From Streptomyces spiralis (GTDB lineage Bacteria > Actinomycetota > Actinomycetes > Streptomycetales > Streptomycetaceae), in the NCBI RefSeq assembly GCF_014654675.1, contig NZ_BNBC01000012.1, positions 31,877 through 95,876 on the forward strand: DNA of 64,000 nt, written 5' to 3'. Below the pieces are notes generated by a model, which saw nothing but the letters and a program-made list of their open reading frames with translations, made no database searches and was not told the origin of the DNA. A program made the position numbers and the translations under genes. This document shows, one piece after another, positions 25,413-34,224 of this stretch. Every line of letters starts with the position of its first letter. The first letter of the stretch is position 1.

Positions 25413-26570
25413 ATGAGCACCGAGAACCTCCCCCAGAGCCCTGAGCAGCCGTCCCGCAAGCCGCGCGTGGCCGTCGTGTTCGGCGGGCGCAGCTCCGAAC
25501 ACGGGATCTCCGTGGTCACCGCCGGCGCGGTGCTGAGCGCCATCGACCGCTCCAAGTACGAGGTCCTGCCGATCGGTATCACGACGGACGGCCGCTGGGC
25601 CCTGACCGCCGACGAGCCGGAACGCATGGCGATCACCGACCGCCGTACGCCCAGCGTCGACGAGCTCGCCGAGTCCGACGAGGGCGGCGTGGTGCTCCCC
25701 GTCGACCCGGCCAACCGCGAAGTCGTCTACAGCGAGCCCGGTTCGGTGCCCAAGGCGCTCGGCGAGGTCGACGTGATCTTCCCGGTGCTGCACGGCCCCT
25801 ATGGCGAGGACGGCACCCTCCAGGGCCTGCTGGAGCTGTCCGGGGTGCCCTACGTGGGCTCGGGCGTGCTCGCCTCGGCCGTCGGCCAGGACAAGGAGTA
25901 CATGAAGCGGGTGTTCACCTCCTTCGGGCTCAAGGTCGGCCCGTACGTGGTGATCCGGCCGCGCGAGTGGGAGCGGGACGCCTCCGCCGCCCGCAAGAAG
26001 ATCGTCGACTTCGCCGGCGAGCACGGCTGGCCGCTGTTCGTGAAGCCCGCGCGCGCGGGCTCCTCCATCGGCATCACCAAGGTCGAGGACCTCGCGGGCC
26101 TGGACGAGGCGATCGAGGAGGCCCAGCGGCACGACCCGAAGGTGCTCGTGGAGGCCGCCGTGCGCGGCCGGGAGATCGAGTGCGGGGTGTTGGAGTTCGA
26201 GGACGGCCCGCGCGCCTCCGTACCGGCCGAGATCCCGCCGCCCGAGGCACACGCGTACTACGACTTCGAGGCGAAGTACATCGACTCCACGCCCGGCATC
26301 GTGCCCGCCCCGCTGACCGAGGAGGAGACCGCCGAGGTGCGGCGGCTGGCGGTGGAGGCGTTCGAGGCGGCCTCCTGCGAGGGCCTGGTCCGCGCGGACT
26401 TCTTCCTCACCGAGGACGGCGAGTTCGTGATCAACGAGATCAACACCATGCCCGGCTTCACGCCCATCTCGATGTACCCGCAGATGTGGCAGGCCACCGG
26501 TGTCTCCTACCCGGAGCTGGTGGACCGCCTGGTCCAGGCGGCGCTGCGCCGCCCGACCGGGCTTCGTTGA
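25413..26570 (+). CDS. ddlA: D-alanine--D-alanine ligase
   Basis: This 385-residue ATP-grasp ligase makes the D-Ala-D-Ala dipeptide of peptidoglycan. It shows VVFGGRSSEHGISVVTAGAV at the N-terminus, LHGPYGEDGTLQGLLEL, FVKPARAGSSIGI and the metal-binding INEINTMPGFTPISMYP. No Shine-Dalgarno is seen before ATG 25413. TACTCT nine nt upstream could be a -10, so a leaderless message is possible. It probably also reads on from plsC-gpsA. Confidence 0.97.
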   Translation: MSTENLPQSPEQPSRKPRVAVVFGGRSSEHGISVVTAGAVLSAIDRSKYEVLPIGITTDGRWALTADEPERMAITDRRTPSVDELAESDEGGVVLPVDPANREVVYSEPGSVPKALGEVDVIFPVLHGPYGEDGTLQGLLELSGVPYVGSGVLASAVGQDKEYMKRVFTSFGLKVGPYVVIRPREWERDASAARKKIVDFAGEHGWPLFVKPARAGSSIGITKVEDLAGLDEAIEEAQRHDPKVLVEAAVRGREIECGVLEFEDGPRASVPAEIPPPEAHAYYDFEAKYIDSTPGIVPAPLTEEETAEVRRLAVEAFEAASCEGLVRADFFLTEDGEFVINEINTMPGFTPISMYPQMWQATGVSYPELVDRLVQAALRRPTGLR

Positions 26571-26594
26571 GCGCCGTACGTCCTCTCGTACGCG

Positions 26595-27077
26595 TCAGTC
26601 GGCGATCCCTTCGGGGATCGCCTTCTTGACTGCGGGCGCCAGGTCGACCAACGGCGCGACTCCGTTTCCGGTGCGGCTGTGCGGAATGGTGACCTCCACG
26701 TACGCCCTGCGCAGCGTGGTCGTGAAACGGAACGATCCGTCGCCCTGCTTCTCCAGCAGCCAGCCGACGCCGTTCACCTCGGCGCCGTCGGCCTCCGGGT
26801 CGATCATCTCGGGCGGCCGCGGGACACCGCAGCGCAGTATGATCGCCGGGCTTCCCCAGCCCGCGGTCAGCGCGGAGGCGGGCCGCGGGTCCTCGCGGCT
26901 CAGTCCGTCCACCTTCCGCGGCAGGGCCTTGTCCAGGTTCCGGCACAGCTCGGTGACCGGTGTGTCCGGGCTGGGAACCGCCGCGGTGGCGGCGTCGTCT
27001 GCTGAGGAGCAGCCCGCGGCGGTGATCAGCACGGCGAGGACGGGCAGGCCGAGAAGCCGGTGACGGAAAGAGCTCAC
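26595..27077 (-). CDS. DUF3515 family lipoprotein
   Basis: This 160-residue protein starts MSSFRHRLLGLPVLAVLITAAG and has a lipobox ITAAGC with the acylated cysteine at residue 23, so it should be anchored outside the membrane. Downstream motifs WGSPAIILRCGVPRPPEM and VNGVGWLLEKQGDG with VEVTIPHSRTGNG are those of DUF3515, a conserved actinobacterial envelope protein of unknown role next to ddl. It converges on ddlA with a 24-bp gap. Confidence 0.88.
   Translation of the reverse strand: MSSFRHRLLGLPVLAVLITAAGCSSADDAATAAVPSPDTPVTELCRNLDKALPRKVDGLSREDPRPASALTAGWGSPAIILRCGVPRPPEMIDPEADGAEVNGVGWLLEKQGDGSFRFTTTLRRAYVEVTIPHSRTGNGVAPLVDLAPAVKKAIPEGIAD
26600..26627 (+). terminator. Hairpin terminator of ddlA inside the end of the convergent gene
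   Basis: GGCGATCCC and GGGGATCGCC pair around TTC, followed by TTCTT on the plus strand. The hairpin lies 30 bp after the ddlA stop but within the last codons of the DUF3515 gene on the other strand. Confidence 0.6.
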
Positions 27078-27098
27078 CGGCCCAAGGGTAGACGGGGG

Positions 27099-27332
27099 CT
27101 ACAGATGGACGACCGGGCAGGTCAGTGTGCGCGTGATGCCCTCCACCTGCTGGACCTTGGCGACCACCATCCGACCGAGGTCGTCCACGGTGTCGGCCTG
27201 GGCGCGCACGATGACGTCGTACGGTCCGGTCACGTCCTCGGCCTGGATCACACCAGGCAGTTTGCTGATCGTCTCGGCGACGGTCGACGCCTTGCCGACC
27301 TCCGTCTGGATCAGGATGTACGCCTGTACCAC
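27099..27332 (-). CDS. Stand-alone Lrp/AsnC ligand-binding (RAM) domain protein
   Basis: This 77-residue protein (VQAYILIQTEVGKAS to TLTCPVVHL) consists only of the RAM domain of Lrp/AsnC regulators, with no DNA-binding part. The ferredoxin-like motif runs through GVIQAEDVTGPYDVIVRAQ. Such stand-alone domains form oligomers that bind amino acids, and they may modulate full-length regulators. The GTG at 27332 has GGAGG 5 nt upstream. It is divergent from thiL. Confidence 0.9.
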   Translation of the reverse strand: MVQAYILIQTEVGKASTVAETISKLPGVIQAEDVTGPYDVIVRAQADTVDDLGRMVVAKVQQVEGITRTLTCPVVHL

Positions 27333-27538
27333 GGAACCTCCAGGGCGGCCACGAGGATCATGTGGGGAAAAGGAACGCCACGGTATCGCGTCGCCGTGCG
27401 CCACGGGGAGACCCACGGAGCACGTGGCCCGCGCGCCGGGGTGCAGGTAGGACAGAAGTTGACGGTCATCTCGACCGTAACGAGGACCGCGTGAACGCGC
27501 GACCGGGAACGGACAGGGACAGAAGGGGCGAAAGGGCT

Positions 27539-28504
27539 ATGAAGGGCACTGTTGGTGAGCTCGGGGAGTTCGGGCTCATCAGGGAGCTCACCTCCCGTCT
27601 CACCACCACCCCGGCGGTCCGGGTCGGCCCCGGCGACGACGCCGCGGTGGTCGCCGCCCCGGACCGCCGGGTCGTGGCGAGCACCGACATACTCGTGGAG
27701 GGGCGGCACTTCCGCCGGGACTGGTCCACGGCGTACGACGTGGGCCGCAAGGCGGCCGCCCAGAACCTCGCGGACATCGCCGCCATGGGCGCCGTACCGA
27801 CCGCGCTGCTGCTCGGCCTGGTCGTCCCCGCCGAACTCCCGGTCACCTGGCCGACCGAGCTCATGGACGGGCTGCGCGACGAGTGCCAGGTCGCGGGCGC
27901 CTCCGTGGTCGGCGGCGACGTGGTCCGCGGCGACACGATCATGGTGTCGATCACCGCCCTCGGCGATCTGCGCAACCACGAACCGGTGACCCGTGCGGGC
28001 GCCCAGCCCGGCGACCTCGTCGCCGTCACCGGCTGGCTGGGCTGGTCGGCGGCCGGGTACGCGGTGCTCTCCCGCGGCTTCCGCTCCCCGCGCGCCTTCG
28101 TCGAGGCGCACCGCCGCCCCGAACCGCCTTACCACGCGGGCCCGGCCGCCGCCGGGCTCGGCGCCACCGCGATGTGCGACGTCAGCGACGGACTGATCGC
28201 CGACCTCGGGCACATCGCGGAGGCCAGCAAGGTGCGCATCGACATCCGCTCCGGCGCCATCGACATCCCCTCTCAGATGAACGACATCGGGCAGGCCGTC
28301 GGTGTCGACCCGCTTCAGTGGGTGCTCACCGGCGGTGAGGACCACGCGATCGTGGCGACGTTCCCGCCGGACGTGAAGCTGCCGGCCCGCTGGAAGGTGA
28401 TCGGCGAAGTGCTCAACCCCTCGGCCCTGCCCCAGGTCACGGTCGACGGCGCGCCATGGACCCGGAAGGGCGGCTGGGACCACTTCGGGGACATCGAGTC
28501 ATGA
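27539..28504 (+). CDS. thiL: Thiamine-monophosphate kinase
   Basis: This 321-residue enzyme phosphorylates thiamine phosphate to the diphosphate cofactor. The family entry [10 protein letters not shown] is at residues 9-18. The Mg-ATP aspartates are in GPGDDAAVV (33-34), and [11 protein letters not shown] with [15 protein letters not shown] follows. The start is uncertain: ATG at 27539 opens the conserved region, but GTG at 27491 is in frame with GAGGA about 4-5 nt upstream and would add 16 residues. The stop overlaps the thiD ATG (ATGA). Confidence 0.94.
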   Translation: MKGTVGELGEFGLIRELTSRLTTTPAVRVGPGDDAAVVAAPDRRVVASTDILVEGRHFRRDWSTAYDVGRKAAAQNLADIAAMGAVPTALLLGLVVPAELPVTWPTELMDGLRDECQVAGASVVGGDVVRGDTIMVSITALGDLRNHEPVTRAGAQPGDLVAVTGWLGWSAAGYAVLSRGFRSPRAFVEAHRRPEPPYHAGPAAAGLGATAMCDVSDGLIADLGHIAEASKVRIDIRSGAIDIPSQMNDIGQAVGVDPLQWVLTGGEDHAIVATFPPDVKLPARWKVIGEVLNPSALPQVTVDGAPWTRKGGWDHFGDIES

Positions 28505-29310
28505 GCGCCGCGCCCCCTCGTGTCCTCACCGTCGCCGGCTCCGACTCCGGCGGTGGCGCCGGCATCCAGGCCGACCTGAAGACGATGCTCGCCCTCGGCA
28601 CGCACGGCATGAGCGTGATCGCCGCGGTGACCGCGCAGAACTCCCTCGGCGTCCAGGGCGCCTGGGAACTGCCCGCGGAGGCGGTCCGGGCCCAGTACCG
28701 CAGCGTCGTCGACGACATCGGCGTCCAGGCCGTCAAGACCGGGATGCTGGCCTCGGCGGAACTGGTCGAGACGGTCGCCGAATTGCTCGCCGGGACCGGC
28801 GTGCCCACGGTCGTCGACCCGGTCGGCGTCTCCAAGCACGGCGACCCCCTGCTGGCCGCCTCCGCCCTGGAGTCCGTACGGACGAAGCTGCTGCCGGTGG
28901 CGACCGTCGCCACGCCCAACCTCGACGAGGTCGCCCAACTGACCGGCGTGCGGGTCACGTCCGAGGAGGGGCTGCGCGAGGCCGCGACCGCCGTACTGGA
29001 GTACGGGCCGGCCTGGGTGCTGATCAAGGGCGGGCACCTGGCCGGGGACGCCCTGGACCTGCTCACGGACGGCACCGAGGAGCACTGGCTGCGCGCCCCG
29101 AGGTACGACAACCGGCACACGCACGGCACGGGCTGCACCCTCGCCTCCGCGATCGCCGCGCAACTGGCGAAGGGACAGCCCGTGCCCGAGGCGGTCAGGG
29201 CCGCCAAGGAGTACGTCACCGGGGCGATCGCCGCCGGCTTCGCCCTCGGCGCGGGCATCGGCCCCGTGGACCACGGCTGGACCTTCCGGGAGTCTCACGC
29301 GGCCGGGTAG
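28501..29310 (+). CDS. thiD: Hydroxymethylpyrimidine/phosphomethylpyrimidine kinase
   Basis: This 269-residue ribokinase-fold kinase phosphorylates HMP and HMP-P in thiamine synthesis. Motifs are [50 protein letters not shown] and the anion-hole [14 protein letters not shown]. It overlaps thiL by 4 bp and runs tail to tail into the monooxygenase gene with 16 bp overlap. Confidence 0.97.
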   Translation: MSAAPPRVLTVAGSDSGGGAGIQADLKTMLALGTHGMSVIAAVTAQNSLGVQGAWELPAEAVRAQYRSVVDDIGVQAVKTGMLASAELVETVAELLAGTGVPTVVDPVGVSKHGDPLLAASALESVRTKLLPVATVATPNLDEVAQLTGVRVTSEEGLREAATAVLEYGPAWVLIKGGHLAGDALDLLTDGTEEHWLRAPRYDNRHTHGTGCTLASAIAAQLAKGQPVPEAVRAAKEYVTGAIAAGFALGAGIGPVDHGWTFRESHAAG

Positions 29311-30509
29311 TCGCGCAGTTCGATCGCGGTGGCCGCCTTCTCCGTGAGTCGCTTGAAGAAGCCGGACAGCATCCGCGAGCCGAGCAGCCGGTACATCCGG
29401 TCGCGGCTGCGGATGCGCCGCTCGGTCGGCGGGGCGAAGAAGGGGCCCGCGTTGCCGGAGATCTTCTGGCAGCCCTTGGCGAAGTCCCGGACCCGGCTCT
29501 CGTACGCGGCGAACGCGGTGCGGTGGTCGCCGCCCGCGAGGGCGAGTTCACCGGCCAGGACGTACGCGCCGACGATCGCCACGCCCGTGCCCATGCCGCC
29601 CATCGTGGCGCCGTACCCGGCGTCCCCGAGCAGCGCCACCCGCCCCTTGGTGAGCCGGTCGACGTGGATCTGTGCGATCGCGTCGAAGTACAGGTCGTCG
29701 GTCTTCTCCAGGGCCTCGAGGACACGCGGTGTCTCCCAGCCCATGCCCGCGAACCGCCCGGCCAGGATCCGCTTCTGCGCGGCGACGTCCCGGCGGTCGT
29801 ACGTCAGCTCCTCGGAGCGGAAGACCAGCAGGGCGCCCGCACGGTCCGGGTCGCCGTCGTAGTTGCCGATGACGACGGCCCGGCCCGGCTCGCTGTAGAG
29901 GCGCCCGGTGCGGTCGAGGCCCAGATGGTTGGGGACCGCGAAACCGGCCACGTAGTGGTCGAAGAAGCGCAGGTGGCGTGACTCGTCGCCGAAGACCAGA
30001 CGGCGGGTGTTGGAGTGCAGTCCGTCCGCGCCGACGACGAGGTCGAAGCGGCGTGGCGCGCCCCGCTCGAAGGTGACCTCGACACCGTCGTCGGTGTCGG
30101 TGAGCGTGGCGACGGAGTCCCCGAAGACGTACTCGACGCGGTCCGCGGTGCGCTCGTACATGATCCGCGCGAGCTCCCCGCGGAAGATCTCCACGTCGCC
30201 GCTCATCATCTCGGCGGGCAGGTCCACGCGCGCGGTGCCGTCGGCGTCGACGACGGTCTGCCGGCCCATGTGCGTCTGACGGGCGTGGATCTCGTCCCAG
30301 ATGCCCATGTCCTTCAGCACCTTGCGGTGGACGTGGCCGCGGAAGTCGACGGCGAAGCCGCCGCCGCGCAGGGCGGGCGCCTTCTCCACGACGGTGACGC
30401 GGGCGCCGTAGCGGGCGAGGTTCAGGGCGAGGGCGGGGCCGGCGACGCTCGCGCCGGAGACCAGGACGTGGAGGTGCGCGAGGCTGTGGGTGTTCTTCCG
30501 GTTCGTCAT
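29295..30509 (-). CDS. FAD-dependent monooxygenase
   Basis: This 404-residue class A flavin monooxygenase has an N-terminal FAD-binding motif [21 protein letters not shown], the DG motif [13 protein letters not shown], and the GD motif [19 protein letters not shown]. Relatives hydroxylate aromatic or polyketide compounds, including antibiotics of the tetracycline and rifamycin types. The substrate is unknown. ATG at 30509 has GGGAGG about 9 nt upstream. It starts 35 bp after a SARP-like regulator in the same direction, so the two probably form an operon. Confidence 0.9.
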   Translation of the reverse strand: MTNRKNTHSLAHLHVLVSGASVAGPALALNLARYGARVTVVEKAPALRGGGFAVDFRGHVHRKVLKDMGIWDEIHARQTHMGRQTVVDADGTARVDLPAEMMSGDVEIFRGELARIMYERTADRVEYVFGDSVATLTDTDDGVEVTFERGAPRRFDLVVGADGLHSNTRRLVFGDESRHLRFFDHYVAGFAVPNHLGLDRTGRLYSEPGRAVVIGNYDGDPDRAGALLVFRSEELTYDRRDVAAQKRILAGRFAGMGWETPRVLEALEKTDDLYFDAIAQIHVDRLTKGRVALLGDAGYGATMGGMGTGVAIVGAYVLAGELALAGGDHRTAFAAYESRVRDFAKGCQKISGNAGPFFAPPTERRIRSRDRMYRLLGSRMLSGFFKRLTEKAATAIELRDYPAA

Positions 30510-30544
30510 GTGCGGCAGCCTCCCGCCGGGCGCCCACCGTCCTC

Positions 30545-33500
30545 CTACCGTTCGCTGACCGCCGCTGACCGTCGCCGTCTGCCCTGGTCGAAGGCGTCCG
30601 CGTAGGCCCGCGGCGTCAGCCGCGCGCGCACCTCCTCCTCGGTCCGTGCCACATCGGGGTCCCCGTGCGGCGGGGCGCCCCGCAGACCCGTGCCGGCGCC
30701 GAGCAGGGCGGCGGCCCGCTCCGGCGGTTCGGCGACGGACGCCAGCGCCTCGGCGGCCTCCGCGAGTTCCAGGACGCCCGGGCTCTCCTCGGCCACGGCG
30801 GCGGCCTGCCGGAAGCAGTCGCACGCGTCCTCCGGGCGTCCTTCGGCGACGGCCGTGCGGCCCAGGCCGATGAGGATCCGGACGGTCTCGCCCACGCTGA
30901 ACCAGTTCGCGGCGCACTCCCTCAGGGCCTCCTCGTAGTAGGCACGCGCGCGTGCCGTGTCGCCGGACAGCCGGGCCGTGTCGCCGAGGCCACGCAGCGC
31001 GCCCGCCGCCTTGTCGGCTGCCCCGGCCGTGCGGGCCAGCGTCAGCGACTGCTCGAAGTGCGCCGCCGCCCGGTCCCCGTCGCCCCGGCGCAGCAGCACC
31101 GTGGCCCGGCTGCGCAGCAGGTCGGCCGTCTCCTCCGGGGCCGCCAGCTCCCGCACGTACGCGAGACCCTCGTCCAGCAGTTCCAGTGCCCGCCCGTGCT
31201 CCCCGCGCGCGAGGGCGTGAAGGGCCAGCGGTTCCAGGCAGTTGGCCATGCCCCAGCGGTCCCCGGCGGCGCGGAACCCCTTCAGCCCGCGGGCGAAGCA
31301 ATCCTCGGACTCCCGGGGCCGGCCGGCGAACTGCGCCTGGAAGCCCCGCCCCATGTCCAGCAGGGCCCGCGCCCACGGGTCGTCGCCGGCATGGGCGAGG
31401 GCCCGCTCGTTGGTGGCGGGGCTGGGGCCCGCCGCCAGGGACCACAGCACCAGGATGTACGGCAGCCGCAGCGGGCCCTGGTACGACTCCAGAGCGGCGT
31501 CCACGCGCGCGCGGAGCTCCTCCCCGGCGAGGGAGTCCCCGTCGTCCCCGGACAGCGAGTCGATGGCGCACAGGACGTACTCCTCCACCAGACCGGGCGG
31601 AGGCGCCTCGCCCACGGCGGCCAGCAGGGAGCGGGCGAGCGGCACCTGCTCACCGTGCAGTCCGCGCAGCCGCCAGAACCAGGACAGCAGGGCCATCAGG
31701 CGCAGGGCGCCCGCGTGGTCGGTGCCTGCGAGGTGACGCAGCGCCGCGTCCAGGTTGGCGTGTTCGGCGGCCAGCCGGGCCAGCCAGGGCAACTGCCCGT
31801 CCCCGCGCAGGTGCGGCTCGGCATGCTCGGCCAGCCGCAGGAAGTACGCGGCGTGCGCGTCCCGCAGCCCGCCCGGGTCCACGGCGTGTTCGGCGGCGAA
31901 CACGCGGACGGTCTCCAGCATCCGGTAGCGCCCCCCGGACACCTCCAGGAAGGACTTCTCCACCAGCGACGCCAGCAGGTCCTCCGGATACGGCACCCCG
32001 CACACGGCCTGGACGGCGTCCGCCGTGGCACCCCCGGGGAACACGGTCAGCCGCCCGGCCAGCTCCTGCTCCTCGGCGTCCAGCAGGTCCCAGCTCCACT
32101 CCACGACGGCCCGCAGGGTGCGGTGGCGGGGCGCCTTGGTGCGGTCACCGCGGGAGAGCAGGCGGAACCGGTCGTCCAGGCGGTCGGCGAGCTCCTCCGG
32201 CTCCAGGGTCCGCAGCCGTGCCGCCGCCAGCTCGATCGCCAGCGGCAGCCCGTCCAGGGCCCGGCAGATGTCGGCCACGCGCGCGTGGCCCTCGAAGCCG
32301 GGGCGCACGGCCCGCGCCCGGTCCAGGAAGAGCCGCTCCGCCGGTTCCGGTGGCAGCGTCGGCACCGGGACCAGGACCTCGCCGGTGATGCCGAGGGCCT
32401 CGCGGCTGGTCGCGAGGATCCGCACGCCGGGGCAGGAGCCGAGCAGCAGCCCGGCGAGCCGGGCCGCGTCCTCGACCAGGTGCTCGCAGTTGTCCAGCAC
32501 CAGCAGCAGCTCGCGGTCCTCCAGGGCGGCCAGCAGCCGGCCGGTGATGTCGGTCGTGGCGTGACGGAAGCCCTCCCGTATCCCGAGGGCCGTGAGGATG
32601 GCGTACGGGACCTTGGTGCCGTCGGCCAGGGGGGCCAGCTCGACCAGGCACGCGTCGGCGCCGGTCCGGGCGGCCTCGATCGCGAGCCGGGTCTTGCCCG
32701 CGCCGCCGGGGCCGGTGAGCGTGACCAGGCGCGAGCCGGGGTCGGCGAGGAGCGCGGCGATGCGGGCGAGTTCGGCGTCCCGGCCGACGAAACGGGTCAG
32801 CTGGGCCGGGAGCGGGGGCCGTGCCGGGGCGAAGCCGCCGCCCTGGAGCAGTTCGAGGTGCAGGGCGGACAGCTCGCCGGACGGGTCGGTGCCCAGCTCG
32901 TCCGCGAGCGTGCGCCGGGCCTGCTCGTACACGGTCAGGGCCTCGGCGGGCCGCCCGGCCGTGTGCAGGGCCCGCATCAGCTGCCCGTACAGCCGTTCGT
33001 CGAGCGGGTGCGCGGCGAGCAGCGCGCGCAGCTCGGGGACCAGCCCGGGACCGCCGCCGAGCGCGAGGTCCGCCTCGACGCGGTCCTGGACTGCGGCCAG
33101 CCGCAGCTCCTCCAGGCGGGCGACGGCGGCGTGCGCGTCCGCGTCGGGCAGGTCGGGCAGCGCGGGGCCGCGCCACAGCGCGAGCGCCTCGCGCAGCCGG
33201 GCGGCCGCCCGCGCGGGATCTCCGGCGGCGAGGGCGGCGCGGCCCTCCTCCGTCATGAGTTCGAATCGGTGGGCGTCGACGGAGTCGGGCGCGGCGGCCA
33301 GGCGGTAGCCGACCGGGTCGGCCTCGATGGCCGTCCGCGGGCCGAGGCGCCTGCGCAGGCGGGAGATCTGCGACTGGAGCGCGCCCAGGGCCCCCGCGGG
33401 CGGCTCGGCGCCGTACAGGCCGTCGATCAGTCGCTCCGTGGGGACCGTCCGGCCGACGTCGAGGAGCAGGAGGGTGAGCAGGGCGCGGGGACGCGGGCCG

Positions 33501-33565
33501 CCGGGGTCGACAGGGGTGCCGTCGTCGGTACGGATGTCCAGCGGTCCCAGGATGCCGAAGCGCAT
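30545..33565 (-). CDS. SARP/AfsR-like transcriptional regulator with NB-ARC and TPR domains
   Basis: This 1006-residue regulator has an OmpR-like winged helix at about 1-95 (MRFGILGPLDIRTDDGTPVD), then a bacterial transcriptional activation domain to about 245. An NB-ARC-type ATPase follows with Walker A TLTGPGGAGKTRLA and Walker B-like LLLVLDNCEHLVEDAA. C-terminal TPR-like helical repeats end the protein. This is the large AfsR-type SARP layout, used to activate secondary metabolism genes. ATG at 33565 opens the domain. AGGA directly abuts it, so the initiation signal is poor. From memory it is absent at this position in S. coelicolor. Confidence 0.9.
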   Translation of the reverse strand: MRFGILGPLDIRTDDGTPVDPGGPRPRALLTLLLLDVGRTVPTERLIDGLYGAEPPAGALGALQSQISRLRRRLGPRTAIEADPVGYRLAAAPDSVDAHRFELMTEEGRAALAAGDPARAAARLREALALWRGPALPDLPDADAHAAVARLEELRLAAVQDRVEADLALGGGPGLVPELRALLAAHPLDERLYGQLMRALHTAGRPAEALTVYEQARRTLADELGTDPSGELSALHLELLQGGGFAPARPPLPAQLTRFVGRDAELARIAALLADPGSRLVTLTGPGGAGKTRLAIEAARTGADACLVELAPLADGTKVPYAILTALGIREGFRHATTDITGRLLAALEDRELLLVLDNCEHLVEDAARLAGLLLGSCPGVRILATSREALGITGEVLVPVPTLPPEPAERLFLDRARAVRPGFEGHARVADICRALDGLPLAIELAAARLRTLEPEELADRLDDRFRLLSRGDRTKAPRHRTLRAVVEWSWDLLDAEEQELAGRLTVFPGGATADAVQAVCGVPYPEDLLASLVEKSFLEVSGGRYRMLETVRVFAAEHAVDPGGLRDAHAAYFLRLAEHAEPHLRGDGQLPWLARLAAEHANLDAALRHLAGTDHAGALRLMALLSWFWRLRGLHGEQVPLARSLLAAVGEAPPPGLVEEYVLCAIDSLSGDDGDSLAGEELRARVDAALESYQGPLRLPYILVLWSLAAGPSPATNERALAHAGDDPWARALLDMGRGFQAQFAGRPRESEDCFARGLKGFRAAGDRWGMANCLEPLALHALARGEHGRALELLDEGLAYVRELAAPEETADLLRSRATVLLRRGDGDRAAAHFEQSLTLARTAGAADKAAGALRGLGDTARLSGDTARARAYYEEALRECAANWFSVGETVRILIGLGRTAVAEGRPEDACDCFRQAAAVAEESPGVLELAEAAEALASVAEPPERAAALLGAGTGLRGAPPHGDPDVARTEEEVRARLTPRAYADAFDQGRRRRSAAVSER

Positions 33566-33695
33566 TCCTGGGATTCTGGCAGCTGGGGATGGGGGCCGGT
33601 CCTGGGATACGGCGAAAGCCTCCCCGCCGCGACCGGGTCGGCGGAGAACGGCCCTCCGAGACGGACACGGAGGGCAGCCCTCCGGCAGGCACGGC

Positions 33696-33726
33696 AAAAA
33701 GCCGGCCCACCGAGATGGACCGGCTT
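33696..33726 (-). terminator. Terminator of rpmB
   Basis: On the minus strand AAGCCGG and CCGGCTT pair around an inner CCA/TGG stem, followed by a T run. The element lies 47 bp after the rpmB stop. Confidence 0.85.
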
Positions 33727-33772
33727 AGTGCAGCGAACCAGCAGTGGCCGCGCGCTTAGCTGTTGCTGTGCG

Positions 33773-33958
33773 TCAGCGCGAGACCTTGCCGGCCTTGATG
33801 CACGAGGTGCAGGCGTTCACGCGCTTCGGCGTCCCGCCGACCACGGTACGCACACGCTGGATGTTCGGGTTCCAGCGACGGGACGTACGGCGGTGCGAGT
33901 GCGAGATGTTGTTGCCGAAGCCCGGCCCCTTGCCGCAGACGTCGCAGTTGGCAGCCAC
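33773..33958 (-). CDS. rpmB: 50S ribosomal protein L28 (zinc-ribbon form)
   Basis: This 61-residue ribosomal protein ([20 protein letters not shown] after the GTG start) is L28. Two CxxC pairs (CDVC near the N-terminus and CTSC near the C-terminus) mark the zinc-binding C+ type. Streptomyces also have cysteine-free paralogues made under zinc limitation elsewhere. It is transcribed away from the DAK-type gene, a divergent arrangement next to recG as in many bacteria. Confidence 0.97.
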   Translation of the reverse strand: MAANCDVCGKGPGFGNNISHSHRRTSRRWNPNIQRVRTVVGGTPKRVNACTSCIKAGKVSR

Positions 33959-34224
33959 GGGTCACTCCAAAGACTTCAGATGCACTTACGGTTGATCCCG
34001 GCATGCCGGGTTGCAGATCGCAGGCTCAGGGAGCACTCCGAAATCCGAGTGGCGTTGCCAGGGGAAGAGCCCGATCAGGATCGGGCAACCGGAGCAGCAT
34101 ACAACGTCTGCTCCCGTGGCACGAAACTACCATGGCCACCCCGGGGGCCGCCCGGGCCCTCTTCCGGCGCGCACCGCCCCTGGGTCTACGCTGCCGTCCA
34201 GACCAGCAGCTCAGGGAGGCGCAG

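Noticed and set aside
29295..31571. 758-codon version of the monooxygenase
   Set aside because: The upstream part is a frame-shifted shadow of the SARP gene. The real start at 30509 has its own ribosome-binding site and opens the FAD motif.
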